Assembly (NCBI GenBank): GCA_963691815.1 | Contig: OY829653.1 | Location: 26,799,653 to 26,863,652 of the forward strand | Reading direction: 5' to 3' | Length of the DNA stretch: 64,000 nucleotides | Source of the DNA: Echiichthys vipera | Lineage: Eukaryota; Chordata; Actinopteri; Perciformes; Trachinidae | Shown here: positions 48,522 through 60,560 of the stretch, in pieces | Position numbering within the stretch: position 1 is the first letter of the stretch | How the letters are laid out: each line of letters starts with the position of its first letter | Made by a program: the position numbers and the translations under genes | Notes under the pieces: generated by a model | Told to the model about the DNA's origin: nothing | Database searches by the model: none | Seen by the model: only the letters and a program-made list of their open reading frames with translations

Positions 48522-50118
48522 GTATTGCCATAAAAGTTGTTGCGTGTCTTGGTTGTTTGTACTGCTGTTGTAAATCTATTAAGGCTAATGTTTGTGTATG
48601 GGAGTCTCAGACTGGCACACTCAGCCGTGGTGGTTGCTGCCTCAGCTCCACTCAGCTCTTAGATCTCCATTCAGTACTAGGGGACTGAATAGGTTCAATG
48701 TGCCTAAGTGAGAAGTGAGAGGGGAAGAAGAGTGCAGCCATTTAAACGCCTTTTAGGGCATGGCTGATATGAGACTTTCCAGGGAATTCTCTTTCCATCT
48801 GTTTGCCCTTCAGTGTTTTATCCTGTCCACATCTTTCAGATGGATGTGATCCTTTCACTAAGAGTAAAAAGTTTTAGACAGAGTGGGCTCTAGACATAGT
48901 GTAGCGCTTCCTTGAACAGGCAAGTATTAAACTTTAATATTTTTCATCAACTGTCAAAAGGACAACACTCACCGTTATGTAGAGCTGTTAAGAAGTAAGT
49001 AAATTCACCTACTGAAGGCCAGAGCGCATAAAGTTACAATTCAGAAATAATTTAGCTTAGCTCAGCTCAGATTTTGTACGTGTGTGGTCATTGAGAGAAA
49101 ACCAGGGGGATGTAGGGGGGATTCTATACATTTTTTCATGATTTAATGTTTTGAGTGATATCTAAAATAAAGGCAAAACAGTATTACGATAATATTTTAC
49201 AAATAAAGAATGAGGAATAAGTTAATTTCTGCCCTAAAGAAAATTTACCTTTGGCACAAAACATTTTGTTCCTACAGGTCTTTCATCAACCGAAACTATT
49301 TTAGTTTTACTTTTGTAGTGCAATCAGATCACACTGTGAATCGAACTATGGTTTGGAGTACAAATCAGAAGAGACTCGAGGTGGGAAAAGTGTAATTATG
49401 ATTCTGACGTGGACAGGTCTCACACAGAGGAATAGAAGCGACAGGAACAAGCCTGCTGGGCTCATCACAACACATAAAGTGCTCTAATTGGGAGCAATGG
49501 TAGAGCTGACAGTCAGCTTGCTTGAGCCTCAAGCTCCCTCATCTGGAGACTTCAGTCTTCAGTAGTTTCAGTAATAGGACTGTATCACAACTATGCACAA
49601 ACTAGCAAATGCAAGAAAGACTTCCAAAGTCACATCTTATTGCACATTTACACTGTAAAATAATCTCTTAAATATGTTTAGTTCTGAACTGGTGAACCGC
49701 CTATTAAGCCTCTCTACAGCAAGGACCAGCTACTAAGCATTTCAATCTACAACCCCTTTTTAACAGGATTTCATTAGTAAGTCTAAGTACAACTTGAGCT
49801 ACTTGTTCCGTTAAATTCCATGTGCTGCAACCATACCTCTGATTTCCATCTCAGAGTTTTTTGTGTTTTTTTCCCCCCTAGCAACGGGTGAAAAGAAGAG
49901 AGGACTGGAAGGCTGGTGCTTGAATTAAAGACACCTATTATAATACCTTCACTATTTCAAGGGTGGTGTTTCTAATTTAAGACTCCCAAAACCAAAAATA
50001 CAAGTGTAAAATGGAACAGGGTATTTATTTCCTCTAAAATAAACTGTAGTCACGAGGTACAGCCAAGGCCAAAGAAATAATAGTCAGACCTTATAGTTGA
50101 GATTCTTTTATTGTTGTC

Positions 50119-50344
50119 ATTCATTCATTCATCTTCAACCGCTTGTCCCTGTCGGGGTCGCGGGGGGCTGGAGCCGATCCCAGCTGACATGGGCGGGGTA
50201 CACCCCATCAATTAACCTAACACATGCATGTCTTTTTGGATTGTGGGAGGAAACCGGAGTACCCGGAGAAAACCCAGGCAGACACGGGGAGAACATGCAA
50301 ACTCCATACAGAAAGGCCCCAGCCGGGATTTGAAACAGGGACCT
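50119..50344. repeat. Abundant fish interspersed repeat, copy 2
   Basis: It begins with a CATT micro-array, then ATCTTCAACCGCTTGTCCCT and GGGGTCGCGGGGGGCTGGAG, and runs to GGAGAACATGCAAACTCCAT and GGCCCCAGCCGGGATTTG. It shares the body with copies at 46188 and 52450 but lacks a block in the middle. Non-coding. Confidence 0.85.
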
Positions 50345-51373
50345 TATAAATACATTCTAATGTGTAATGCATATTAATTAATAGTTATACACATTGAAAC
50401 CAGTGTTGTATTTTTTGTTTTTATTTATATTGGGTGCTTATCTGATTCAACTACAGCTACTTTTTTCCTATATTTCGCAAAATGAATAGCTTACTCCCTA
50501 ATTATTCTTCTATTAGGGATTTCCTACATTTCCCAAAATGAATTTTAACACCATCTGAGAATGTGAACTGTAGGTTACACTGTATGATGGACAGAACGAC
50601 TCTTTTCATATCATCGGTTCCTTCTAGTTGATAGATACAGTAGGTAGGTACAGGTACAGATAGGGACAGTGCTGTGAAAAAGTATTTGCCCCCTTCTAGA
50701 TTTCTCACAAAGGATAATTGGGTCTTGTGAGTAGCTGTTAGGCTGTCTGAACTCAAATGTGTCACTGACGCCCTTGTTCAACATTAACATCTGCTCATTC
50801 ATTGGTTGTCCCTTTCCCTATGTTTTGAGCGACTGTCTGGTTTGCTTTTGTAGTCTGAGCAGTATTTAACATTCACCTTTGAGCAGGCTTTGGTTGCATG
50901 CAAGTAAACAGGCAGTGTGGAGAGCAAAAGTGGCACACATTGGCTGAAATGCAGTCATGGAACCAATCAGCTATTTGAGCTTTTTTTTTTAATTACTTAT
51001 TTGCATTCATATACAGATATCTGTTTATAGAGATGCCGTCTCTCAACTTCAACTCCATTCTCAGGTGTCAAGTTGCTAATCGGACTGTAAACAATGGCTT
51101 CCACTCGGAAGAGGAAGTCTTGGCCTGGATATTCACTGGCTATGAGGGAAAGCCTGAAATATTAGCCCCGATAGGCTAATGGCCGTCAGACTGAAGTCAG
51201 GGACATATCGGACACTAAAAAGAGTTGTTCAAAAAGATAAGTTTGTTAGTTTTTGCCCATCACTAAAGCAATGGTAATAGCAATAGCATTCATGTAGCAG
51301 GAGCCAGAGAGAGTCACTGTTTCGTGATCTTTTTTCCAAGCTTAGAAAAATGCACTTGCAGGTGCATCACATA

Positions 51374-52115
51374 CAGGGCCAGTATTCCCAAAACATTTTA
51401 TTTTTTAGGGGGACTCCTGAATAGCACTAAAGGATCCTGACTAAGTGTTCTCTTAAAACCTGTTCACAAAGCTGCTGAGATCAGCTTTTACCAAGGACTT
51501 GAGAGAAGTTTTAAGATTAGAGAAGGGGCGGGGTTGCTATGGATGATGTCATGCTTCATTAAACTGGGATTGGCTGTTTTGGGTCCCTGTCAGTGTATTC
51601 TTAATAGAAATACTGTTGGAGTTACTGTATGTTGCTGTATCCATATAAAGATGTTAAAATCAAATGTAGGCCAAGTGTCACTCGTACATGTCAGGCAACT
51701 TGTTAACAGTTAGCAGGTATCCATGGAAGAAGCCTCGTAATTATCAGACTCCAGTAACCACGGCTGATAGTGAGAGGGCCCAACTTGTGGATGAAAGAAA
51801 GAACTTTATTAAAGGAAAATTCAGTCAGGATAACTGCCAAAGCCATAAAAGAAGTATGGGAAATTATATGCCAGGCAATAAATGTTTTCCAGCTTCATTA
51901 AAGGTTTCTAAAATGTTCACACGATTATGAGGCGAATTGCAGGCAGCAGCCATTTTAGGAGTATTTGTGTTTTGTGTTTTGTCCTCTACACTACTTTTAA
52001 ACTTTCACAGATTTAGGAGCTGCTTCTTGTGCAAAAATAATAATTCTTTTTTAAGAATTACTTCTAAATCAGCAAGTTGGGAGCTACTTTCAGCGTTTTG
52101 GGAATACGGACCCTG
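51374..52115. mobile_element. DNA transposon, copy 2, with terminal inverted repeats (Harbinger-like?)
   Basis: The left terminus CAGGGCCAGTATTCCCAAAA matches the reverse complement of the right terminus, CAGGGTCCGTATTCCCAAAA. It is the better-preserved partner of 7616-8139. Inside is an open stretch YPWKKPRNYQTPVTTADSER, then AQLVDERKNFIKGKFSQ (about 51718-51830), shared with copy 1. Terminal repeats of about 20 bp and a size of 742 bp fit a non-autonomous element. The target duplication is unclear, so the superfamily is open. Confidence 0.75.
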
Positions 52116-52449
52116 GTCTATTGAGGTTATTGTCAGTTGAAATATTGTTACAACTGTCTTTGCTGCAATGGTTTTCTGTCAGCATCAAAAGAAAAAAGTA
52201 AGGCTGGAGAAAAAAAAAAATGTACTACCTTGACATCACATCCTGAAAAAAATCGATTCCTTTCACTGTAGCTGGGGAGGAAATATCTCAGCAAGATATG
52301 TAACATGATCTATGGTTGGAAAATTATCTGCATACACCACAATGGTGTCAGAAATGGATGGTTCATTGAAACAGTGGCTGTTGCAGGACAGAAGATCCCA
52401 CCCAGAAACTGTATAATCATACAAAACTACTGAGTCACTGCATATTATT

Positions 52450-52637
52450 CATCATCATCAACCGCTTGTCCCCAACGGGGTCGCGGGGGGATGGAGCTGA
52501 TCCCAGCTGACATTGGGCGTGCGGCGGGGTACAACCTGGATCAATTCATCAATTACCTAACACCTGCATGTCTTTGGACTGTGGGAGGAAACCAGAGAAC
52601 CCAGAGAGAACCCACGCAGACACAGGGAAAACATGCT
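52450..52637. repeat. Abundant fish interspersed repeat, copy 3
   Basis: Head ATCAACCGCTTGTCCCCAAC with GGGGTCGCGGGGGGATGGAG, body TCAATTACCTAACACCTGCA and GGACTGTGGGAGGAAACCAG, ending near ACACAGGGAAAACATGCT. Same family and orientation as the copies at 46188 and 50119; truncated at the 3' side. Confidence 0.85.
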
Positions 52638-53044
52638 AGACTAAATCTGGCAAGGTCTCAGCATGCTACACTCCGTTCCTCCATCTGAAATTCAGTGTTG
52701 ATGACACAACATCCAGTGCGTCAGGAGAAATCTACACCAATCATCGCAGATATATTTGCAGTTAGCGAAAATCTGAACAACCAATGTCTCTCTGTTTTTA
52801 CCCTGGCAGGAAAACAACATTAAGGAGCAAGGCTGGTGATATTATCCAGTAATTCCAAGTGGGATTTAAGGCTCTTAAATAACCACAGTGTGAACATTTG
52901 GGAGAGTGATTTTGTCAGAGCTGCTACTGAGGTGTGACAAAGGAGGTATGGGTACATTTCACCCTTTCTGAAAATGAAAAAGGGATTGGGGAGAGATCAC
53001 AACTCAAACAACAGCATCTAAACAAAACCACACACTGTTCCTGC

Positions 53045-53718
53045 TGGAGATAAAATAACATTTTAATAATCCCAAAGGAAATTCTTGTTCCAGATTGCTC
53101 CAAAATTGCAGTAACAATTGCAAAAACAATAACAATATAAGATAACAATAACAAATAAGATAACACAAAAAACAAGATATAAGATATACAATAATACATA
53201 ATATTAATAATTAATAATATCAGAAGTATAACAATATAGGATTACAAAGAGCATCAAAAGTGAAATAAAAAAATAAAGTGTCAAAATAGTGCAAATGTGC
53301 GAATGACATGCTGATAATGAACATAATAATGCCAATAATATTTAAATAATCAAAAAAATGTTTTACATTTTTAATTAATATAAGACTGAACAATATTATT
53401 GATATTAATCTCAGTCCTACATGTTAGCGTTCCTTCCTGAAGAAGGGGGAGGAGTTACAGAGTGTGATAGCCTCAGGTAGAAAAGACCTCCCGTGGCGTT
53501 GTGTGGTGCGCTTCTGTGGTCTCAGTCTACGGCTGAAGGTGCTATAGTAAGACTCTAGTGTGGCGTGCAGGGGGTGAAGGGTGTTGTCCATGATGCTGGG
53601 CACTTTGCTTAGCATCCTACTCTCTGACACCTCCACTAAAGATTCAAGTTCCACTCCCAGGACACAACCAGCCTTCCTGATAAGCACATTGAGGGAACTG
53701 TGAGCTGTCACTATGACA
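53045..53718 (-). mobile_element. LINE 3' fragment
   Basis: The minus-strand frame 53711-53424 ends a LINE protein: SLNVLIRKAGCVLGVELESL, then RMLSKVPSIMDNTLHPLHAT and RHGRSFLPEAITLCNSSPFF. I recognise this as the region after reverse transcriptase in a common fish LINE (the mostly invariant SIMDN-HPLH and RSFLP-AI motifs). Downstream, 53130-53400 is an AT-rich tail of TAATA/ACAATA repeats, and the element ends near the TTATTTTATCTCCAGCAG complement (53045). It is 5'-truncated; the clade is not assigned. Confidence 0.75.
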
Positions 53719-54482
53719 ACTGGCTGCTTTGCCAGACCTTTTAAATTGACTTTGATGTCATGATAATCAAGCCAAAAGTCTGTGAAAAAACCGACAATTG
53801 AGAAAGAGAGACATACAATTATAAAGCTAAATTAACGATGCAGCTTTGGTGCTTCATGCTGCCCTAACACCTCTCCTGGCAGCTTCACACTTGACAAATT
53901 AATCCACTTCTCTTGCTCCTGCTCTTCTCTTTCCAGAATGTGATTTGCAGTGTGGGAAACAAATCATCTGTTGAGCCGTGAGCCTCCTTGCTGGTTTGGG
54001 CTCTCCTTTTCCCCAGCACGCTGACATGATCACTCCCCCCATTACAGGCACCAGCCAGGCAGGTAGTTGGCCACGAGCCAAACCCCACAGGCAGACCGTA
54101 GGTTTTATGCTGCTGCCCACAGCCCCGAATGCTGTTTTTCCTTCTACACCTCCTTTCTCAAAGTCTGGCGTTATGGCTGCCCAGAACAAGATAGCAACCT
54201 CTTCAAATTTGATCACAGCCTCAGTCATAATGGCCTGAAATCATTATATCCGCTGTCATTTTGAAAAGCTGTGACAAATAGGACTTCAGGGTTCATTACA
54301 TGATGTCATTTAATTACACTACTGTCAGGGTTTAAGCCTGATCCCTCTCCACACTTGGCATACAGGAAAAGTGTCTGGTTTCTTCGCTCACAGAGCTGAA
54401 AGATCAATAAAAAAAACTCTCTCAGACATATTAAAATACAGCACAATTAGAGACAGACATTTTCTGTCAAGTGTTAACTCAC

Positions 54483-54521
54483 CTTGCTCCCTGGCCAACT
54501 AAAATTGCCCACTGTCAGGTG
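54483..54521 (-). other. Candidate additional golli exon
   Basis: On the minus strand, a pyrimidine tract CTTCTTCTTTTTCTTTTACA is followed 12 nt later by an AG. Then come 39 open nt encoding HLTVGNFSWPGSK, then an excellent donor AGCAAG/GTGAGT. The length is a multiple of three with phase 0 on both sides, so it would fit between exons A and B. Mammalian golli has more residues in this interval, but I see no convincing similarity. This may be chance. Confidence 0.25.
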
Positions 54522-54889
54522 CTTGATGACTTCGTTGTAAAAGAAAAAGAAGAAGAAGAAAATTGCACTTAATTTGCCACTAGACCTTATTCCTAAGTTA
54601 TTTTACCAGATCGTATTTAACTTTTTTTAATAGAGCACTGATGTAAAAGGCTTTATTTTTCTCACTAATCCATCCTGATGCTTTAAAGTGCAATAATCAC
54701 ACAGACCCACTTACTACTTGCTACAACAGCAGCAAACACAACCCATCAGCCAGCAAGATCTCTCTGTCTGGTACTGTAATCCAGTTTACTCTATACTAGA
54801 GAGTATCTGTGGAAGGGATCACTTTCCTACTTCTGCCGCACTTGTTGGACCACACCCATCTTTGAACTTGGGTTTATTTTTTATCTCAA

Positions 54890-55026
54890 CTACACGCCAC
54901 GGTTATCGGGCCAGGGTTGTACAGTGGCCATTCCCAACTGTACCCCACTTCTTGCCCCCACCCCGCTTGGATCACACTCCTTTTCTAACTCAATCTTCAT
55001 TTTGATCTCAACTACACATTTGTAAC
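54890..55026 (-). repeat. Dispersed repeat, copy 2
   Basis: The reverse complement contains GTGTAGTTGAGATCAAAATG, a purine-rich block and CAACCCTGGCCCG, in the same order as 10993-11130. A second short copy of GTGTAGTTGAGAT flanks it at about 54882-54897. Non-coding. Confidence 0.5.
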
Positions 55027-56433
55027 GTTTCATGACTGTATCTTGCACAGTTGTGATGCTGGCAGTAACAAATATTGGTTGCAGACAGACATATAAAGAT
55101 CTGGCAAAATACTTAAAACATCCCTGTGTCATTTCCAGCTACAGGAGGTATAAGTGGATTGAACAATCAGAATATTTCACACCTGTCACTTCTGTTCAGA
55201 TAGATAAACTAATTTATTTCTAGACGGACTTCCAGTCTGACAAATTGTTGTTGCAGAGGAAATAATTGATTTGGTGCTACAATATATGGATGGTTAATTA
55301 TCAATGTTAGACAGCTGAGCTTTGCGGGAGGAGCCAGACAGAGTCCTGATGCTCAGTTGGCAACAGCTAATGGTTGAATAAGATGTGAACCTGGAGAGGT
55401 TTTAGTGTCAGCCTTGATGCACACCATCATCTATTAACTACCTCCAGTTCAAAGGGGTTGTTGCTGTGAGGCTTGTGGTTTCTAGGGGGTTATTATAGGG
55501 CGACACAGAAGAGCCATGGAGACCCATCAGACTTCAGACATTGCCATGGCAATGCACATTGAGAGTGGGATGCTGATGGTTGTAGAAAAGCCATTGTTTA
55601 AAATGCAATGTGCAAAATATTATCTCTGAAAATGTTTCAACAATCCCATCTATGCAGAAGAACTTAGAAACGCTGACTTTCCAAGATGTGTCAACGAGAG
55701 GGATTTTTAAAAAACATTCAAATCCTTAAATTACTCTACTGTGCAAAATAAACTCATTTAAGGGCAAGGTTCTTAACATTGTTCAGCTTTTATTGAGATA
55801 AATAATACAATAATAAATGATATAAGAAACAGAGAGTTGGTCATTTTCTTTTAAATTCACAATACTTGAATGGATGTGAATAGACATCAACCCAACATTT
55901 GCAAAGTCAACTCCATCTCATCCCTCCTCTACTCTCCACCACAAAAATCTCCATATGAAGCAATGGAACATACATTTGAGAGGTGAATATGAAGTGTTGC
56001 CAGAGCAGTGGAATTACTGCAAAACCTGGATTTGCGTAGGCAGATACATCAAAACACTTGTAAACATTAAAAATCATTCTTAGAGACTAATACACTGCCC
56101 GTGGAAATTTTGTATTTGAACCTTTGTGCTGTTTTACATAAGGTCTGACTCTTTCAATGGACAATAAAGAATTGTACACTTTAAATCGGCTAACAGTGTA
56201 ACTGAAAGCTAAACGTCATAAATCAATATGACCGAAGGAGCCTGAGGGTTTTTCAACATCAGAGTCCAAAGTCCTGCTGATAAAGGCCAGTTTTCACACT
56301 GATATGGTTAAAGAAAATTCTCCAACACATGCTTCATTCTCAGGCGACAATTAACAAAATGCTTACACACACAATTGAAGATATTATTATTATTCCACAT
56401 GCACAAAACAAAACCCGCAGTAAAGGCTCTTAC

Positions 56434-56486
56434 CTTGCTTTCTGACTCCCTCTTTCCTAGATGCTGGCCCATGCTGCTGACAGAGA
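56434..56486 (-). CDS. mbp: Golli exon A with golli start codon
   Basis: Coding part 56472-56434 (39 nt) encodes MGQHLGKRESESK and ends at a phase-0 donor AAG/GTAAGA. It is preceded by 14 nt of 5'UTR and an acceptor (TTTTCTGTTTGTCTTACAG), so an untranslated upstream exon must exist. The start matches the mammalian golli N-terminus (MGNHAGKRE...). Gly2 after the initiator Met suggests N-myristoylation, though the following residues are not a perfect match to the usual signal. It lies 41 kb upstream of the MBP start. The call rests on the N-terminal match plus agreement of phase, strand and order with exons B and C. Confidence 0.85.
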
Positions 56487-58109
56487 CTGTAAGACAAACA
56501 GAAAATTTGTTTTTATGTGAAAATTGTGCACTCCTTCTTATTAAAGCAAGACAGACTAACTCTTGAGTCAGTGTGTGAAACTGTAGCGTAACACACAGCT
56601 ATAAAAAACAAACTGGTGAATTTGCCAGTTTAGTGCACTTCGTTTGGGCTGGTGTGAAAGCCGTCCATGGAGACCTGGACCAGGGATGCTTGAAAAGGGA
56701 GGATCTCAGTCTACTTTCAAGCAAACTCATGTTTATTGATGCTCTCTGATGTCACACACAGCTTATGAAAAAATAACTGATTATGAGCATTATTAGTGCA
56801 CCGCTCGTTTGCTTGCAGGAACCACTCAGTCCATCGACTTCACACCTGACAGGCACTGCAAAAATATAGGCAATAGGACACAATCACACTGTTTTCCCTT
56901 TTTGATGTAAGAGGAAAAATCAAACTTTAACGTGCTGATATGCACATGGTTACCTTGATCTTGCAAAGATATAGACTATATCAAGCTTATATAGACCACT
57001 TATCAGAGGATTGCAACCTGAGCAGTTCACAATCGGAAGATAGTTTTAATAGCAGTTTAGCATTTTAATTGTTATAACAGTTAGTCCACTTTGCTCATAC
57101 CACAAACAAACTGCACTAAAGTCCACTTGGAAAACACACCCTCCTTTTTGAGATGTCTTAGTGTGGTTGCTTGGTCCTCACTGCATTTCAATTGATACTT
57201 TCAAAGCAGCCCAAACAAATGAAACAAACTGGCAAAATGCACCAGGGTTTGTATATAAATATCTTTTTTTCTGATGGCCTGCCGGTCTACCACTGCTGTA
57301 ACATAGCCTGCCAGTGATTCGTAACTACCTTATTGGTGTCATTATTATTGAATCTGATTAAATTCTTAGCAGCTGATGCACCCTTTTTAACAACAACTTA
57401 TTATTTTGCCACAAAGTGCAGCAAGTCAGTCTCGTCCGCATTTTATCTTACAAAATGGTGCTCAGTGACAGGCTTTTATGGTTCAAATGATTGAACACAT
57501 CAATCGCAATTCCCACACATTTTCATGAACAACATTTCAATTTTCATCCTTTTCCATGACTTTTCAAGGACCTATATAAAATTTGACCCTTCACAACGTA
57601 TAACGCAAACAGAACTGTATAGTTTACTCCAAATTTGAACAATTGTATTAAAGATACTTCAAATAGTCCAAACTACAGGTACAGTCAATACACTGTCCTT
57701 TTAACATTGTATTAATATTAGTCTGGCACTGGCTTTCAGTCATGAAGGAAAACTGAACGGATTGTGCTTCCAGTGTACTTTAATGCATTTGATTATAAAC
57801 TAATTTCTGGATGAATGTCTAAATAAACAATGTGGCAACATTAAAACTTCACAATAGTTCATGGCTCATAGAGTTTCATGAAACATTAAGAGTAAATTTG
57901 CTCGGCAGTATTCAAACATCGGATTGAAACTCCTTCAAACATAATTTGAATTTGCTGGTCTACATTAAGGCAGAGAGAACAAGCAGAGACAATGAAGAAA
58001 TGTATGTGCTGGTAAACAAACTGTTGTCACCTATTGAGGCATGTTAGAGCCCTGGCTGTCCTCATTCACTGTTCGTACATATAACTACTAAGAGCAGTTA
58101 ACTGTAATT

Positions 58110-58400
58110 CCTGTGCATTCCAGAGTATTCCATGTATTTATTACTGTTATCACGTCCGGAGCAAAGTAAATCAGGTGACGTAGTATAAGAGCGCTAATCA
58201 GGTCGGGGTGGTGGATGGGTCCCAAAAGAGTGTGTGTTCAAGAAGTAACAAACCAAACTACAGCCTTTATTTCTAATCCTAACCAAGTAATTTTGATGCC
58301 TCACCCTAACCCTCACCTGTTGTTTCCTAAACGTAAATGTTGCGTTCCACTCGCAGTATGTCGAATGTCATAGGATGTCATATTTCGTAAGATATCATCC
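58110..58400. repeat. Unclassified dispersed repeat, copy 2
   Basis: Shares ATGTATTTATTACTGT, GGGGTGGTGGATGG with TCCCAAAA, and TAAGATATCAT with 4922-5135 in the same orientation. The interior is longer here and carries CCTCACCCTAACCCTCACC. Family unknown. Confidence 0.4.
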
Positions 58401-59384
58401 AAATACATTCCCGTCATCTCAACCACCTAAAGAGAGTGAAACGGTGAGGAGACCAGCCAGCAGAGGCAACAGGTGCTTTAGGTAGCATTTTGTTAAATGT
58501 CCATTGTACCTGGTTGAACTGTTCGTTAACTTGCAAAATTATTTAAAAGATCCATGTAAAAATAAAACTTGATAAAATTGCGATCCTCATTTTACTGTAA
58601 AAAGAAAATTGTGGTATGATATTTTTGCCATTTCGCCCACCCCCAGATGAGAATTGTTGTAGATCTGCATACTTTACATCAAAAGCTACAAGACATTTGT
58701 TGTTATGTTACATTACGTGGAAGGTTATCCACGGAAGATTACTGTAACAATTCATTTCATTAAACACAACAAAATTACAGGACTTTTCCAAAACTTTCAA
58801 GGATTTTCAAGTTCCGTTTTCCAGGATTGCCGGAACACTGCACATATGAGACAGTCAGTGTTTGCTGCATCTCTTTCACAATGTGCTTTTGACAACAGTA
58901 TAAGTCAAACTAGCGTGTTGTAGCAGTAACTCAGACAGTCGGCGACAGTTGTACCGCCTGGTCAGTGAAAAGCACCAACGTGTTCTCAAAGAGATCGAGT
59001 GCCTCAGGTGTCTGGGCCCAAAGCTCCCAAACAATAGAAAGCCAACAGCTTTCATACTCTTGGTGGAAATGGTGGAAAACTCTGAACCCATCACTCAAAG
59101 AAAAATAATATAATTTCCTCTGACAGACCATTCTCCTTTACTTTCAAATAATCATAGCATGCTTTTTTTGGCTTTCAGGGGAGTTTTTCAGCCATCTAAA
59201 AGATTCTTTCATCATGGTAGGCTCCTTGACTATTTCCTTTTTTGGCCTTTCCCTGGATAACAATACATGGACTCACCGTGGTACTGTCCCTTGTCAAAAA
59301 ATTGTTATGCTACACTACAGTTTATGCTAAAAACGAATGGTAATGTGGATGCTAATGGTACACACTGATATTGGAACCGACTTC

Positions 59385-60560
59385 TACCAGTATGATTGGC
59401 TGCACTCTGTGTTTTTGTCAAACTTGATTCTGGAGTCAAACATCGTACCTAAATACTTGTATGTCTCCACGATTTCTACATTTCCTCCATAGATAGTGCA
59501 TGCAGCAGGATCAGGAGGGTTCCTCTTAAAATCAGTGATTTATTCCTTGTTTTTTTGACACATTTAAGTCAAGGTGGTTATCTTCGTTCCACAAATGAAT
59601 TTAATGCACAGCCAGAAGACCTGGGGCTGTTAGTATACATTATAAATAGCAAAGGAGAAAGCAGACAGCCCTTTGAAGAGCCTGTGCTGGAAGTGATGGA
59701 GGTGGACTCGCTGAATTCTGTCTTTTAAAAAAAATGAGAGCAACAATAAAATCTGATCAGGCAGATAAAATCAAGAAGCAAGACGTTCAGTTAAAATATG
59801 AGGCTGCATCTGATAAAAGGCTGAAAAAAAACCAGCAAATATAGGACTTGCATGTGCACTGGGTTTTTCTAGGTGCTTATATAACCTGTCTAAGATAAAA
59901 AGCATTGTCCACACCTTTCCCAGGCTGATACGCAAATTGTAATGGATCAAGTTTGTCATTTATAAAAGGGAGAAAAATTAATCCTACATTTTTTCAAGAA
60001 CCTTCATCACAAGACTCAAGAACTCATTGATTTCTCTTGATTTACTATCTTTAGAAACAGGAATTAGGGTGGATGTCTTCCACTTAGTCGGTATCTGGCC
60101 CTCCTCAACACACATCTGGTACAATAGTGTGAACACATCACTACGATGTGTTCACACTACGAGTGCGACCACGGATGGACTCAGGGCTAGCAACCTTACA
60201 TTTACTTACCCTCTTGAGGAGATTTGTGACATTTACCTGTGATATCACAATATCATTCTGTGGGGACAGAGATTCCAGCAACATGGAAATATTATTCATA
60301 AAATCAGACTTTTCAAAGCAAGAGAAACATGAATTAGAACAGTTTTCCAAGTTGTTATCTTCCTTGCCGTTTACTCGGATGAGTTGCCTGATCTCACAAG
60401 ATGACTGATTAATTGATGCCATAGAGTTTACTCCTCTCCAGGCAGATCTAAGATCTCCACTACAATACTGACTTTCAATTTTATTCTTATACACTATTTA
60501 ATCCTTGACTTCTTTAGAGACTGCTTTTTCCCCATGAGGTAACCTGAATAGTACCTGAAT
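59385..60560 (-). mobile_element. Degenerate LINE (reverse transcriptase pieces)
   Basis: Minus-strand pieces in the expected order are present. 60494-60141 has QYCSGDLRSAWRGVNSMASI and VTNLLKRVSKCKVASPESIR (pre-RT and early RT). 59959-59771 has MLFILDRLYKHLEKPSAHAS then FSAFYQMQPHILTERLAS (RT motif in which the first catalytic Asp region is altered). About 59545-59400 has PPDPAACTIYGGNVEIVETY then KYLGTMFDSRIKFDKNTECS (post-RT thumb). Frameshifts, stops and an internal deletion that removes the FADD box make it dead. It is older than the LINE at 47598. Confidence 0.8.
60127..60160. repeat. Perfect short hairpin
   Basis: GTGTGAACACATC and GATGTGTTCACAC form a perfect 13-bp inverted repeat around the 5-nt loop ACTAC, at about 60128-60158. 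It falls within the degenerate LINE between RT pieces, so it may be a footprint of rearrangement. It has no poly-T tail or gene context of a terminator. Confidence 0.8.

Larger units (their letters stand above)
41408..56433 (-). other. mbp: Golli intron between exons A and B (15 kb)
   Basis: Apart from the elements listed separately (GA and TA arrays, Tc1 element, hAT MITE, LINE fragments, palindromic DNA element, dispersed repeats) I see no supported gene. 43700-45670, 48530-50110 and 55030-56430 hold AT-rich unique-looking sequence with only chance frames. A possible extra golli exon is noted at 54483-54521. Confidence 0.8.

Noticed and set aside
53899..54228. 109-residue minus-strand open frame
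   Set aside because: No recognisable domain and overlapping plus-strand frames of similar length; may be conserved non-coding DNA but coding is not supported.
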